Source: Kaistella antarctica (GTDB lineage: Bacteria; Bacteroidota; Bacteroidia; Flavobacteriales; Weeksellaceae). From it: a DNA stretch of 64,000 nucleotides. Positions 50,005 through 59,567 of the stretch are shown piece by piece (positions within the stretch are counted from its first letter, which is position 1; each line of letters opens with the position of its first letter). The translations under genes were made by a program, and so were the position numbers. Location: positions 682,001 through 746,000 of the forward strand of contig NZ_FOIX01000002.1 in NCBI RefSeq assembly GCF_900109615.1. Direction: 5' to 3'. The notes below the pieces were generated by a model. That model was given only the letters and a program-made list of their open reading frames with translations. It was not told the origin of the DNA and did no database searches.

Positions 50005-52881
50005 ATGGGCAAAAATTTATTTTCTTTTCTATTTCTTTCAATTTCTTTCTGTTTTTTCGCACAGAATTCCAACTTAATAATCACTTTAACTGGAACACCC
50101 GAAACCTGCCTAAATAATGGTTCCTTAACTTGGAGCACTTCAGGGGAAACTGCTGGTGCAACGCTAGTTTATTCAGTCTACAACAATGCGGTCACCACCG
50201 TGAATACAATTACGTCAAGTTCCACATTATCTGGCTTACCAGCGGGTTCCTATCGGGTAGTGGTTACTGAAACAAGTGGTAACCAAAGCAGCCAGGCGAC
50301 GAGTAATAACTTCGTTATTTTAAATCAAAAACCAGAGTTGGCTTTCAGTTCGACGCTGGTCAATAACGAGATTTGTGGCAATGATGGCTCCTTTAAAGTT
50401 AATGTATCAAGCGGAAGAGCGCCATATGTTTATCAATTGCTAAACAGTGTTGATAATTCGGTTTTGCTTGAACAACCAAGTAACACTTTTACAAACTTGA
50501 AAGCGGGTAATTATAAATATAGAGTAATAGATGCGTGCGGAAGCGGCTTGGTAAGTCAACAGGAAATAAAATACACCCCCTCTAAAAAGCCTTCGCAAGG
50601 TTTAGGTTTGGTGGTAACGCCTTTAGCTTGCACAAGTTTAAAACTTTCGTTTAAATATCTTTCTATGGAAGTCTTAAAATATCCACTAACTATTTCGGCG
50701 ACTTTTATGAAACCTGGTGTTGCAGAACCTCAGACAGTTGTCGTAACAAATATCCAGAAGTATGAAGAAAGCCTTGATATTCCATTTTTTGATACTGTTA
50801 CCTCTCTTTCGGTACGTATCGTTGTGAAAGATGCTTGCCTGAACTCTAGCCCGTACACGTTTGATGAAACTATCTATCAGCAACTACACCATCGGGTTAC
50901 GAAACCTAGTTCAACATGCAATGGACAATATTTGCAATTTGGCCTTGGCGAGAGAACTTCGAGCATCCCAAATCCAATTCAAAGTCCTTTTAAAATTACA
51001 TTTTTAACGGTGCCAGCGGGCTTCAATCCATCGCAAAGTAATACCAATCATAATAATTTCGCATTTGAACAAATCTATGGCAGTTCAACAAATCCATTAC
51101 CAGTTGGAACTTACACCTACGAGGTATCGGATGCGTGTGGTCGTAAAGTTCAATCGTCTGCAGAGGTAACTACTTACCCTTTTACAATTCAGTCTTCCAA
51201 TAATTTACCAGAATGCAGTGGTGATTTTAGTTCGATTATGTTGCAGCCGAATAGTGGCAATTACTTTGCGTCAGTTAGGATTACTTCTGCTCCTGCATCA
51301 TTTGGTCCTCTACCGTTTGATGTGCCAGAAAGTTGGTACGATACTGTTAGCAACAATCAGAAGCTAAGACTACTTCTAACCCATCTTCCTAGCGGAAATT
51401 ATACAGTAGAAGCTGTTGCTGGTTGTGGTGGTGACGTGGCAACATTTTCCTTCATTACTTCTCAACGAGTTATAGAAACACCTGCGATTGTCACGGTACA
51501 GCAGAGTTGTGGCGGAATAATTAGAATTTCGGCAGATAAAGGAACGAATTTTAAATACCAGAGATATTACTCTTCTGTAGGAGGATGGGGTAATTTAGAA
51601 AATCTGGCGGTTACTGATGGTTCGGGAAAACAGTATAATGCCAATACTATACAGACGGGGTCCAATTTTACCTTACTTCCAGGTAGATACAGAATTATTG
51701 CTGATAAACTTAATTTTTATAATGTTAGAACCTCTACTGGAAAAGCAGAGACATTTTATTGTGATCCTATTGTTTTAAAAGAATTTGTTGTAGGAAATAC
51801 CGTTGTATTTAATGATGCCTACGCTTTTCAATGTGCGAATGGAACTTACGATGTAAGTCTTATAGCGTCGGGTGGTATTGCTCCTCTTCAATATGCCATC
51901 GTGAGCGCGCAAGAAAATGGCACCATCCTTAGAGACAATGGTACGAATCCTATTTTTGAAGGATTGCAAAGTGGAATTTACTTCTTTAGAGTAATTGACA
52001 ATTGTGGAAATTTTGTAACGCGGAAGATGGATATCGCTCTTTTAGGAAAACCCGGCATCCGCACGACCGCAAATTGTATGACCAATGAACTAATATTATC
52101 TATTGATAATTTAAATCACTTAAACTTTCAATGGTTTAGAAATGATAATCCTTCCACCATTTTATCGACAGCAAATGTTTTAGACCTTGGTCAATTTACC
52201 CTGGGTAAAGCAGGAGAATACAGTGTTCGAATTACATCAAACAGTGCAACATCTTGCATCAGCAGTATTTTTAAAATTAGCTTAAGACCAGATGCATTGA
52301 CGAATGCGGAAGCTGGAACCGGACAAGTAGTAAATATTAATTACGATGGCACGCAGACTAAACTTAATCTATTTGATTATTTAACAGGTACTTTCGACAC
52401 TTATGGAACTTGGACCGAAACGACAACATTGCCTAGTAATTTACTCGTGAAAAATGAATGGCTTGTAAGATCTGCTCAAGCAGGAACCTATACTTTTAAA
52501 TACACCGTTACACCCTTATGTGGTGGAGTTGAAAAGTCTTCTTTCGTCACCATTAACTTAGCAAAAGTTTGCTACAAACTGCCGGTAGTAGATGGTGGAA
52601 CCATCGAAGAAACCAAGTTTGGAATTACTTTACTAGGAAGAGCGGGCGCTAAAAGCGACAATTGGCCTATGGTCAGAAAAGGCGGCTGGATGGCTTTGGA
52701 ATCCAACACTAAAGGTTTTGTGATTAACAGAGTTTCGTTTAATACTAATAATTTACCAGTCGGAATTCCCATTGCTAACTTTGTTGAAGGAATGATGGTC
52801 TACGATACGACTAACGAATGCATGAAAATTTACAATGGCACAGTGTGGAGTTGTTTTTCAACTCAAACGTGTCCTGAGTAA
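50005..52881 (+). CDS. Large secreted protein with SprB-like beta repeats
   Basis: 958 residues with a signal peptide (SFCFFAQ). Repeated beta modules have the pattern PxxY.....GSGxxS and recurring DACG/DNCG/AGCGG turns (YRVIDACGSGLVS, YEVSDACGRKVQS, RVIDNCGNFVTRK), as in SprB-type repeats of flavobacterial surface proteins. The C-terminal 80 residues are different: IPIANFVEGMMVYDTTNECM then IYNGTVWSCF. No standard T9SS tail is seen. The same GMMxYDT...NGTVW motif ends the next gene product. Probably an extracellular structural or adhesive protein; the family is not named. Confidence 0.78.
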   Translation: MGKNLFSFLFLSISFCFFAQNSNLIITLTGTPETCLNNGSLTWSTSGETAGATLVYSVYNNAVTTVNTITSSSTLSGLPAGSYRVVVTETSGNQSSQATSNNFVILNQKPELAFSSTLVNNEICGNDGSFKVNVSSGRAPYVYQLLNSVDNSVLLEQPSNTFTNLKAGNYKYRVIDACGSGLVSQQEIKYTPSKKPSQGLGLVVTPLACTSLKLSFKYLSMEVLKYPLTISATFMKPGVAEPQTVVVTNIQKYEESLDIPFFDTVTSLSVRIVVKDACLNSSPYTFDETIYQQLHHRVTKPSSTCNGQYLQFGLGERTSSIPNPIQSPFKITFLTVPAGFNPSQSNTNHNNFAFEQIYGSSTNPLPVGTYTYEVSDACGRKVQSSAEVTTYPFTIQSSNNLPECSGDFSSIMLQPNSGNYFASVRITSAPASFGPLPFDVPESWYDTVSNNQKLRLLLTHLPSGNYTVEAVAGCGGDVATFSFITSQRVIETPAIVTVQQSCGGIIRISADKGTNFKYQRYYSSVGGWGNLENLAVTDGSGKQYNANTIQTGSNFTLLPGRYRIIADKLNFYNVRTSTGKAETFYCDPIVLKEFVVGNTVVFNDAYAFQCANGTYDVSLIASGGIAPLQYAIVSAQENGTILRDNGTNPIFEGLQSGIYFFRVIDNCGNFVTRKMDIALLGKPGIRTTANCMTNELILSIDNLNHLNFQWFRNDNPSTILSTANVLDLGQFTLGKAGEYSVRITSNSATSCISSIFKISLRPDALTNAEAGTGQVVNINYDGTQTKLNLFDYLTGTFDTYGTWTETTTLPSNLLVKNEWLVRSAQAGTYTFKYTVTPLCGGVEKSSFVTINLAKVCYKLPVVDGGTIEETKFGITLLGRAGAKSDNWPMVRKGGWMALESNTKGFVINRVSFNTNNLPVGIPIANFVEGMMVYDTTNECMKIYNGTVWSCFSTQTCPE

Positions 52882-52925
52882 ATCGGTATAGATCCTAATT
52901 TTATATTTTTCAAATAACAAAAAAA

Positions 52926-53483
52926 ATGCACATTCAAAAAATATTCAGTATTCTCTTTCTCGCAGCTGTTAGCACAATTAATGCACAAGTTGCGATTGGG
53001 AAAGAAACTATTTCAAGTCCGTCTGTATCCTTAGAGTTTGGAGTTGGAAATAAGGGAATTATTTTGCCTTATATTTTAGATGCCTCCATTATGCAAGGTG
53101 TTGTAGCTGGAACGATGATCATTGATGCTAAAACTGGTGTCATTCAGTACGCAACATCCGCCACAAAATGGACTGCCTTAAGTTTCAGCGGAAGCAATAC
53201 TTCTTATGATAACGTGACCCAGGATATCACTGGAAAAGTGAATACTTTGATTCAATCGGCATTGGTAGATTTGCCAAGTGCGACCACTATTATTGGGACG
53301 GCACGTGAGAATATTGCTGGAGTTTTAGTTTTATCAGATAACAATAAGGCGATGGTTTTACCTAAAATGGAGTCTCCACATTTAAATATTAAAAATCCAG
53401 CGCCAGGCATGATGGCTTATGATACCTTGAAAAAGCAACTTGCAGTTTTCAACGGAACCGTGTGGACTTTCTGGAAGCCATAA
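52926..53483 (+). CDS. Secreted protein sharing the C-terminal GMMxYDT/NGTVW motif
   Basis: 185 residues with a signal peptide (STINAQ). It contains LEFGVGNKGIILPYI, a helical middle, ENIAGVLVLSDNNKAMVLPK and the ending APGMMAYDTLKKQLAVFNGT then VWTFWKP. The ending matches the C-terminus of the 958-residue protein 44 nt upstream, so the two are likely expressed and used together. The function is unknown. A strong terminator follows. Confidence 0.78.
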   Translation: MHIQKIFSILFLAAVSTINAQVAIGKETISSPSVSLEFGVGNKGIILPYILDASIMQGVVAGTMIIDAKTGVIQYATSATKWTALSFSGSNTSYDNVTQDITGKVNTLIQSALVDLPSATTIIGTARENIAGVLVLSDNNKAMVLPKMESPHLNIKNPAPGMMAYDTLKKQLAVFNGTVWTFWKP

Positions 53484-53507
53484 ATTAGTATAAAAATGAT
53501 GAAACGG

Positions 53508-53543
53508 AAAAACTCCTCTATTGCAAATAGTAGGAGTTTTTCT
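53508..53543 (+). terminator. Rho-independent terminator of the 958/185-residue gene pair
   Basis: AAAAACTCCT-CTATT-GCA-AATAG-AGGAGTTTTT with one bulged base, then T residues. Confidence 0.85.
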
Positions 53544-53771
53544 TATTTACGGTTGAGATTAAAAAGTCAAAACTTTTTTTACTTACTATTTTCATTGATT
53601 ATAAAAATTATACTTCAGATGGAAATTGGAGTGAAGGTTTATGGTGGTCGTTAAGCAAATTTTTCTTTGGTCTGAAATTAAAGATGGTGCTTCTACGCGA
53701 TCAATCTACGATTTCTGACGAAGGAGAACTCTCTTTGCCAATCAGTGAAATACTTCACGTCACGTTATTCC

Positions 53772-53789
53772 TTCCGATAGCTATCGGAA
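53772..53789. repeat. Perfect 18-bp palindrome
   Basis: TTCCGATAGCTATCGGAA. Palindromes with a GATAGCTATC core are scattered in flavobacterial genomes; only one copy was seen here. Confidence 0.6.
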
Positions 53790-53979
53790 CTGCATAACAC
53801 ACATCAATATGAAATAAAACGGAAATGCCTTAATAATTTAAAAATACGGAAGCTAAAATTTATAGAATTTAAACTAAGGTTTAATTGGTAAATCTTGATT
53901 TTAGAGGTGAACAACGATTAGCATTGAGTAATTTTTAAAAACATGAATTATGCATAGGTCTATAACCCAAAACATTTCC

Positions 53980-53987
53980 TATATTTG
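53980..53987 (+). promoter_or_regulatory. -7 box upstream of the HAD phosphatase gene
   Basis: TATATTTG, full consensus. The predicted 5' UTR is about 127 nt, unusually long for the window. Confidence 0.45.
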
Positions 53988-54118
53988 CACTATATCTTAC
54001 CAATTGTAAATAAATAGAATATAATCTTACCTTTTTTTAATAACTATTATTTTATTGTTGGCACTATAAATCAAAAAAAATTAATTACAAAAGAGCATTC
54101 TCTTCTCAAATACACCTT

Positions 54119-54790
54119 ATGAATTTTAAAAACAAAGAACTCATCATTTTCGATTTTGATGGCACGCTGATTAATAGTGTTCCAGATCTTACCTTGGCCA
54201 TCAATACCATGTTGTCGCATTATCAATTGCCAGAAGTTCCAGTAGAAGAAGTAGCGCCCTTCATCGGAAACGGTGCCAGAACATTGGTAAAAAGAGCTTT
54301 GAAACATTCTATGAAAGATGCAGAAATGTCCGATGGATTTTTTGAAGAAGCCTTCGCTTTTTATTTAAAATGCTACAGAGAAGTTCCGTGCAAAGACACC
54401 TATCTATATCCCAGCGTTGTTGAAACCTTACAATATTTAGCCGAAAAAGAATACAAAATGGTCATCTGCACCAACAAACCGTACGCTTTTATCGAACCGA
54501 TTTTAGATCAACTTGACATCAAACAATTTTTTAAAACCTGGATCGGCGAAGATTCCTTACCTGAAACTAAACCCAACGCTGCACCTCTTCTCCACTTGGC
54601 AAATAACATGAACATCAGTACAGAAAAATGCATTATGGTTGGAGATTCTAAAAACGATATCCTCGCCGCGCAAAACGCTGAAATGGACAGTATTGGTTTA
54701 ACCTACGGCTACAATTACAACGAACATATCGCAGATTACAATCCGACAATCGTGGTGGATGATTTTGCAGAACTACAAAACATATTTTAA
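54119..54790 (+). CDS. HAD-family phosphatase, phosphoglycolate phosphatase-like
   Basis: 223 residues. HAD motif I is IIFDFDGTLINSVPDL (nucleophile Asp and general acid Asp). Motif II is the Thr in MVICTNKPY. Motif III/IV is KPNAAPLL ... MVGDSKNDILAAQNA. The helical cap and size fit Gph-like enzymes, which remove phosphate from phosphoglycolate formed in DNA repair; other small phosphoesters are possible. The stop is followed after one base by the ATG of the FAD oxidoreductase gene. Confidence 0.9.
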   Translation: MNFKNKELIIFDFDGTLINSVPDLTLAINTMLSHYQLPEVPVEEVAPFIGNGARTLVKRALKHSMKDAEMSDGFFEEAFAFYLKCYREVPCKDTYLYPSVVETLQYLAEKEYKMVICTNKPYAFIEPILDQLDIKQFFKTWIGEDSLPETKPNAAPLLHLANNMNISTEKCIMVGDSKNDILAAQNAEMDSIGLTYGYNYNEHIADYNPTIVVDDFAELQNIF

Positions 54791-54791
54791 C

Positions 54792-56225
54792 ATGTCGAAA
54801 ATATACAACTTAGGCATCATTGGTGGTGGCGTTTCAGGAGCTGTGATGGCTTTACAGTCTGCAAAATATGGAATAGATTCTATCTTATTTGAACAAAAAG
54901 AAAGCGTGGTAAGTGGTCCACCCTTTTGTCATTTGCATGCGGGCGGAAATTTATATCCCGACATTTCAGATGAGCAATGCCGTATTTTGATGGAGCAGTC
55001 TATCGATATGGCGAAGCTTTTTCCGCAATCTATAGATGAAAGACCTACGTTTATCAGCATTCCAAAAACGGAAAAATATGAAACCAAAGTCATCGAAAAC
55101 CGGTTAAAAATGTTGGTAGAGCATTACAAAAAATTAATTGCAAAAGATCCATCCAATGAAATTTTGGGCGAGCCAGATGCGTATTATAAATTATACAATG
55201 AAGAAGATCTGCTAGCGTTGAAAGAGTTGGGAACCACAAAACTTCCTGATTCCACAGATCAATGGATGTCTAATACCCTTCAATTGATTGATATCGAAAA
55301 ACTTAAACTACCCGTTTTCATCGTGCAAGAATTTGGTTGGAATCTTTTCAGACTTGGTGCTCAGGCGCAGTTGGCCTTAGATAAAGGAGAAAAATGCGAG
55401 CTCAAATTAAATTGTGCTGTGATAGATATCAAAGATGTGCGTACAGAAAACGTGGAACACAATTGGGAAATCTTCACCAAAGATGCAACCTACAAAGTTC
55501 GGTATCTGGTTAATTCTTGCGGATTTAAAACCGGTATCATAGATGAATCATTACATCTGGAGTCCAACCGTCTCATCGAATTCAAAGCGGCTTACGTTTC
55601 AAAATGGAAACCTATTGCAGGTCTAATTCCTGAGTTGATCTTTCATGGCGAACGTGGCACACCGCACGGCATGGCACAACTGACGCCATATTGCGGAGAT
55701 TACTACCAACTGCACGGCATGACCAGAGACATCACTTTGTTTGAAGGTGGTTTGGTAAAATCTAAAAATAATGAAGTGCAACCCGAGTTCAATTCCGCCA
55801 TCACGCAGAGAATTAGCGGCAATTGGGAAGCTTCAGAAGTAGGTACCCGCACAGAAAATGCCATAGAATTGGTAGCTCAGTTTGTACCCACATTCCAGTC
55901 GGCCACGGTTGGCGGTCCGCCCATGTATGGCGCCCAGCAGATTCCGGGGGACGATCCAGATCTTCGCGTGGGCGAGGTAAGTTTTCCAAGCAGATCGTAT
56001 GCGCGCAGTGAGATTGTGAAAGCCTCTTCTGCCTTAACGGTTGCCAATCAGATCATCGCAAAAATTCAGGAAGAAGACCTCTTGTCTGCCAACGACGTAC
56101 AATTGGACCCCAACTTTATCTTTATCGACATTCCAAAAAGAGACATCGATCAATTGGCAAGTGCGTTGGCGGTACAGCGTGGCTATCCAGAACCGATGTC
56201 GCGTTTGGTTATTTCTAAAAACTAA
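54792..56225 (+). CDS. FAD-dependent oxidoreductase
   Basis: 477 residues from the ATG at 54792 (MSKIYNLGIIGGGVSGAVMA). The N-terminal dinucleotide-binding GxGxxG is visible as GGGVSG, with the acidic ribose-binding residue in SILFEQKES. Downstream are RYLVNSCGFKTG (second FAD contact), GMAQLTPYCGDYYQLHGMTR and FPSRSYARSEIVKASSALTV. The general fold resembles DAO/GlcD-type flavoproteins, but I cannot name the substrate. It is coupled to the HAD gene by one base, so the two may act in the same pathway. Confidence 0.85.
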   Translation: MSKIYNLGIIGGGVSGAVMALQSAKYGIDSILFEQKESVVSGPPFCHLHAGGNLYPDISDEQCRILMEQSIDMAKLFPQSIDERPTFISIPKTEKYETKVIENRLKMLVEHYKKLIAKDPSNEILGEPDAYYKLYNEEDLLALKELGTTKLPDSTDQWMSNTLQLIDIEKLKLPVFIVQEFGWNLFRLGAQAQLALDKGEKCELKLNCAVIDIKDVRTENVEHNWEIFTKDATYKVRYLVNSCGFKTGIIDESLHLESNRLIEFKAAYVSKWKPIAGLIPELIFHGERGTPHGMAQLTPYCGDYYQLHGMTRDITLFEGGLVKSKNNEVQPEFNSAITQRISGNWEASEVGTRTENAIELVAQFVPTFQSATVGGPPMYGAQQIPGDDPDLRVGEVSFPSRSYARSEIVKASSALTVANQIIAKIQEEDLLSANDVQLDPNFIFIDIPKRDIDQLASALAVQRGYPEPMSRLVISKN

Positions 56226-56441
56226 GCGTAAAGTAAAGTAGTATCATTAATTCATAATGATATTTTTATCAGAAATTATGAAAAATACAAAAACGTGGAA
56301 TTATAATTAGTAGCTACCTCAGCAGTTTTGCCAGAGAACAGCATTCGTGAATAGCATTGTTAACAATAAAATAACTTGAAATTTTAGAAACACCTTGATC
56401 TTATTTTAATTGAAAAAAAGTTTTCAACTTGTACAGTATAT

Positions 56442-56885
56442 TTAATATTTTTCTTTTAAATAAAGGTAAGCCGTTAAATATTTATTCATCCGCTTTAAAT
56501 CTCTTTCGGTCATCACTTTATTAAAGCGGGTCAAATTCATATTGTCCGCCAAATCATTTAGTTTCACAGCGACGGCTAGCCTTGATTTTTCAACTTGCTG
56601 GATGAAGTCAGTATAGTCCATATCAGCCGGAATTTTGCTTAAGCATTTAACAGCGAAAACTACCTCATCTGAAAAACCTTCTTCTTTTAAAATTTCCTCT
56701 GTTATTTCTGGACAATCTTCCAACACATCATGCAAAACGCCAACAATCTTTTCATCGTACGTATTTCCAGCATTCATCACGCGCATGACGTGTCCGATGT
56801 AGGGTGTTCCAAATTTGTCGGTTTGTCCTTTGTGGGCTTTCTGTGCTAATTTGAGGGCTTTGTTGAGTAATTCGTCTTTGGTCAT
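56442..56885 (-). CDS. HD-domain hydrolase, SpoT/MESH1-like
   Basis: 147 residues. A single HD domain: KALKLAQKAHKGQTDKFGTP, YIGHVMRVM, VGVLHDVLEDCPEITEEI with the HD pair, and KLNDLADNMNLTRFNK near the end. This pattern (H..HD..ED..D) matches the hydrolase half of SpoT and stand-alone small alarmone hydrolases, which remove pyrophosphate from (p)ppGpp. The synthetase half is absent. The exact substrate is inferred from the family only. Confidence 0.85.
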   Translation of the reverse strand: MTKDELLNKALKLAQKAHKGQTDKFGTPYIGHVMRVMNAGNTYDEKIVGVLHDVLEDCPEITEEILKEEGFSDEVVFAVKCLSKIPADMDYTDFIQQVEKSRLAVAVKLNDLADNMNLTRFNKVMTERDLKRMNKYLTAYLYLKEKY

Positions 56886-57146
56886 TTCAGTATGGATTTG
56901 GGAATTTAGGCAGAATTTAATTTAATCTGAATTTACGATTTTTTGGGTGTGAAGTAACCATTAACCTAATGAAATTATTGATTTGATTTCCTATTTTTCA
57001 TTAGCGATTTTTTAGATGGTAATTCGGCGTTTTTTAAAGCCAAAGTTGTAAGAAACTTATATTGAACTTTAATAACGATAAATTATACCTACTCAAAAAT
57101 ATTTTATTTAAACATTTTTGTATTTTTACAATGCAAATTGAAGCTC

Positions 57147-57458
57147 ATGAAATTATCGCCAGAAGGACAAAAACTTTTCGACAAACTGATTACCGAAATG
57201 CTTGATGACGGCTTTGTGAAAATCAGCGAATACACTTTTTATAAAAAATTAGGAAGTATGACGGTCTCGTTGGTAGATAATGCGCTAAATATTATGCATC
57301 AGGAAAAGAGTTATGGTATTATTCCCGAACGTGAATTTCTGAAATTAGCCAATGGATTTGAACCTGTTCTTCTGCAATTAAAATATCTTTTGGCTTTCTC
57401 CATGCGACAGGATATGAATCGACTGGTCAACTTTTTCTCAACCTATTTTTGGAATTAA
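57147..57458 (+). CDS. Hypothetical protein of 103 residues
   Basis: Starts at the ATG at 57147 (MKLSPEGQKLFDKLITEMLD); a TTG nine bases upstream is less likely. Predicted mostly helical and soluble: GSMTVSLVDNALNIMHQEKS, LKYLLAFSMRQDMNRLVNFF. No signal peptide, and no known family was recognised. It stands alone between the HD hydrolase and SulP genes, convergent with the latter. Confidence 0.7.
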   Translation: MKLSPEGQKLFDKLITEMLDDGFVKISEYTFYKKLGSMTVSLVDNALNIMHQEKSYGIIPEREFLKLANGFEPVLLQLKYLLAFSMRQDMNRLVNFFSTYFWN

Positions 57459-57499
57459 GGTTAAAGTTTTCATTCTAAAAAAATCTTGCTATTTTTCCA

Positions 57500-59035
57500 T
57501 CACTCCTCAATTGCAACCAAATATTCAGGATCTTTAATGATGTTGACATCGATAACTGCTTCAGCTTTGTCTAAAAGTCTTACACAGTCAGCGCTTAAAT
57601 TCTGAAGGTGAACGGTCTTGCCAGCTTTACTGTATTTGCGGGTAATGCCGTTGAGGGTCTCAATCGCCGACATATCAGAAACGCGGGATTCTTTAAAGTT
57701 GATGATGATGGTTTCAGGATCTTCGTCAATCGTAAATTTTTCTGAAAACATCATTACGGATCCAAAAAACAAGGGTCCATAAATATCATAATGTTTGACA
57801 CCGTTGTCATCAATATATGTTCGCGCACGAATTCTCTTCGCACTTTCCCAGGCAAAAACAAGCGCTGAAATAATCACTCCGATCAAAACTGCCAAAGCCA
57901 GATTATGAAGTAGAACGGTAATTACCGCGACTAAAATTCCGACGAAGATATCGTGCTTGGGCATTTTTTTAATAATTTTAAAACTCGCCCATTCAAAGGT
58001 TCCGAGAGCAACCATAATCATAACCCCAACCAAAGCCGCCATGGGTAACTGACCAATAATCGGTGCGCCGAAAAGAATAATGAGTAAAATAGTGATCGAG
58101 GCGATAATTCCTGAAAGTCGTGCTCTGGAGCCGGCTGAAAGATTGACGAGCGTTTGCGCAATCATAGGACAGCCACCCATTCCAAAGAAGAAACCATTGG
58201 CAATGTTGGAGGTTCCCTGAGCGATGCATTCGCGATTTCCATTTCCTTTGGTGCCGGTCATTTCATCCACGAGATTTAAAGTAAGCAAGCCTTCCGTTAG
58301 ACCTACCGCAGCGAAAATCAAAGAGTAGGGAAGAATTATTTGAAATGCTTCTAAAGTAAACGGAATATTGGGAATGTGAAATGGCGGAAAGCCACCTTCA
58401 ACCGACGCAATATCCTGGACTGTTTTAGTATTAATCCCAAAACCTACGACCAAAGCAAACACCACAACGATAGCGACTAACGATGCCGGAATCTTCTTGG
58501 TAATCTGCGGAAATCCCACCACGATTGCAACCGTTAAGGCGACCAAACCAAGCATGATCAACATTGGTTCTCCTTGGAGCCACGTTAAGGTGCCATTCGA
58601 TAAAACTTTAAATTGATCCAGTTGCGACATGAAGATAATGACCGCTAATCCATTGACAAATCCATACATCACAGGCTGCGGAACCAATCGAATAAACTTG
58701 CTAAATTTAAACAATCCAATTAAAATCTGGATAACTCCTGCCAGAGCCACCGCAGCAAATACATATTCCAATCCGTTGGAGCGCATTAAAGCGATTAAAA
58801 CAACCACCGTTGCCCCAGCGCCACCTGAAACCATTCCTGGTCTGCCACCAAAGACCGCCGTAATTAAGCCGGCCATAAAGGCAGCGTACAAGCCAACCAA
58901 TGGCGGAAATCCAGCCAATATTGCAAATGATAATGACTCAGGAATCATGGTCATAGCGACGGTTAAACCTGCTAAAATTTCGTTTCTATAATTTACTTTT
59001 TGCGTGAAGTCGAATAGATTAAGCGCTAATTTCAT
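57500..59035 (-). CDS. SulP-family inorganic anion transporter with STAS domain
   Basis: 511 residues. Ten or more membrane segments with SulP motifs (VAMTMIPESLSFAILAGFPP, VGLYAAFMAGLITAVFGGRP, GNRECIAQGTSNIANGFFFG). The C-terminal cytoplasmic STAS domain (about 405-511) has ETIIINFKESRVSDMSAIET. It moves sulfate, bicarbonate or another anion; the substrate is not fixed by sequence. A -7 box lies 18 nt upstream and a DUF488 gene and an AcfC-like binding protein precede it on the same strand. Confidence 0.92.
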   Translation of the reverse strand: MKLALNLFDFTQKVNYRNEILAGLTVAMTMIPESLSFAILAGFPPLVGLYAAFMAGLITAVFGGRPGMVSGGAGATVVVLIALMRSNGLEYVFAAVALAGVIQILIGLFKFSKFIRLVPQPVMYGFVNGLAVIIFMSQLDQFKVLSNGTLTWLQGEPMLIMLGLVALTVAIVVGFPQITKKIPASLVAIVVVFALVVGFGINTKTVQDIASVEGGFPPFHIPNIPFTLEAFQIILPYSLIFAAVGLTEGLLTLNLVDEMTGTKGNGNRECIAQGTSNIANGFFFGMGGCPMIAQTLVNLSAGSRARLSGIIASITILLIILFGAPIIGQLPMAALVGVMIMVALGTFEWASFKIIKKMPKHDIFVGILVAVITVLLHNLALAVLIGVIISALVFAWESAKRIRARTYIDDNGVKHYDIYGPLFFGSVMMFSEKFTIDEDPETIIINFKESRVSDMSAIETLNGITRKYSKAGKTVHLQNLSADCVRLLDKAEAVIDVNIIKDPEYLVAIEE

Positions 59036-59052
59036 TGATTTTTTTGAGGTTG

Positions 59053-59060
59053 CAAAAATA
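59053..59060 (-). promoter_or_regulatory. -7 box of the SulP transporter gene
   Basis: Minus-strand TATTTTTG, full consensus. The 5' UTR is about 13-18 nt. It directly follows the DUF488 terminator. Confidence 0.5.
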
Positions 59061-59063
59061 GAA

Positions 59064-59096
59064 AAATAAAAACCAACCTATTAACAGGTCGGTTTT
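59064..59096 (-). terminator. Rho-independent terminator of the DUF488 gene
   Basis: Minus strand: AAAACCGACCT-GTTAAT-AGGTTGGTTTT (one G-T pair) plus T residues. Confidence 0.75.
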
Positions 59097-59159
59097 GGAT
59101 GAAATTCGTGTGGCAGTAGAAAACGTACTTCTTCATTTTAAAGTTAAAAAAAAACATTG

Positions 59160-59510
59160 TTATTTCTCAGTGAAATAATCTCTTACTACGATCGCTTGAT
59201 TAAATTCTTCATTTTTGGCGGAATACAAAAGGGTAATGGGTCGCTTTTCTGCGACTGCTTTCAATTTTTCAATTTCCGTCTTTTTTAAATCTAATTCTGC
59301 TTTGTACCGTTTTGAGAATTCGGGGAATCGTTCTTCTTGATGATCAAACCATTTTCTAAGTTCAGTTGATGGCGCAATATCTTGAAGCCATTCATCAAGC
59401 TTTGCCTCTTCTTTTGAAATACCACGTGGCCATAAGCGGTCAACTAAAACTCGATAACCGTCTTTATCTGTCGCATCGTCGTAGATTCTTTTGATGGAAA
59501 TTGATTTCAT
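59160..59510 (-). CDS. DUF488 family protein
   Basis: 116 residues from the ATG at 59510 (MKSISIKRIYDDATDKDGYR). Family motif VLVDRLWPRGISKEEAKLDE, then WLQDIAPSTELRKWFDHQEE and a final TLLYSAKNEEFNQAIVVRDY. DUF488 (YeaO-like) proteins are small and of unknown biochemical role. It lies between an AcfC-like binding protein and SulP, all on the minus strand. Confidence 0.9.
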   Translation of the reverse strand: MKSISIKRIYDDATDKDGYRVLVDRLWPRGISKEEAKLDEWLQDIAPSTELRKWFDHQEERFPEFSKRYKAELDLKKTEIEKLKAVAEKRPITLLYSAKNEEFNQAIVVRDYFTEK

Positions 59511-59567
59511 GATTCTACTTTTATATTTAAAAGTTTGCCCACAGAGAATAAAGATAAGAACCAAATT

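Larger units (their letters stand above)
53544..54118. other. Gene-poor stretch with a decayed frame and a palindrome
   Basis: No intact gene. A plus-strand frame stays open from the terminator to a TAA at about 53800 and reads in part DYKNYTSDGNWSEGLWWSL and RDQSTISDEGELSLPI, but it has no proper start; it may be a gene remnant or chance. It ends within the 18-bp palindrome at 53772. A promoter for the next gene lies at 53980. Confidence 0.4.
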
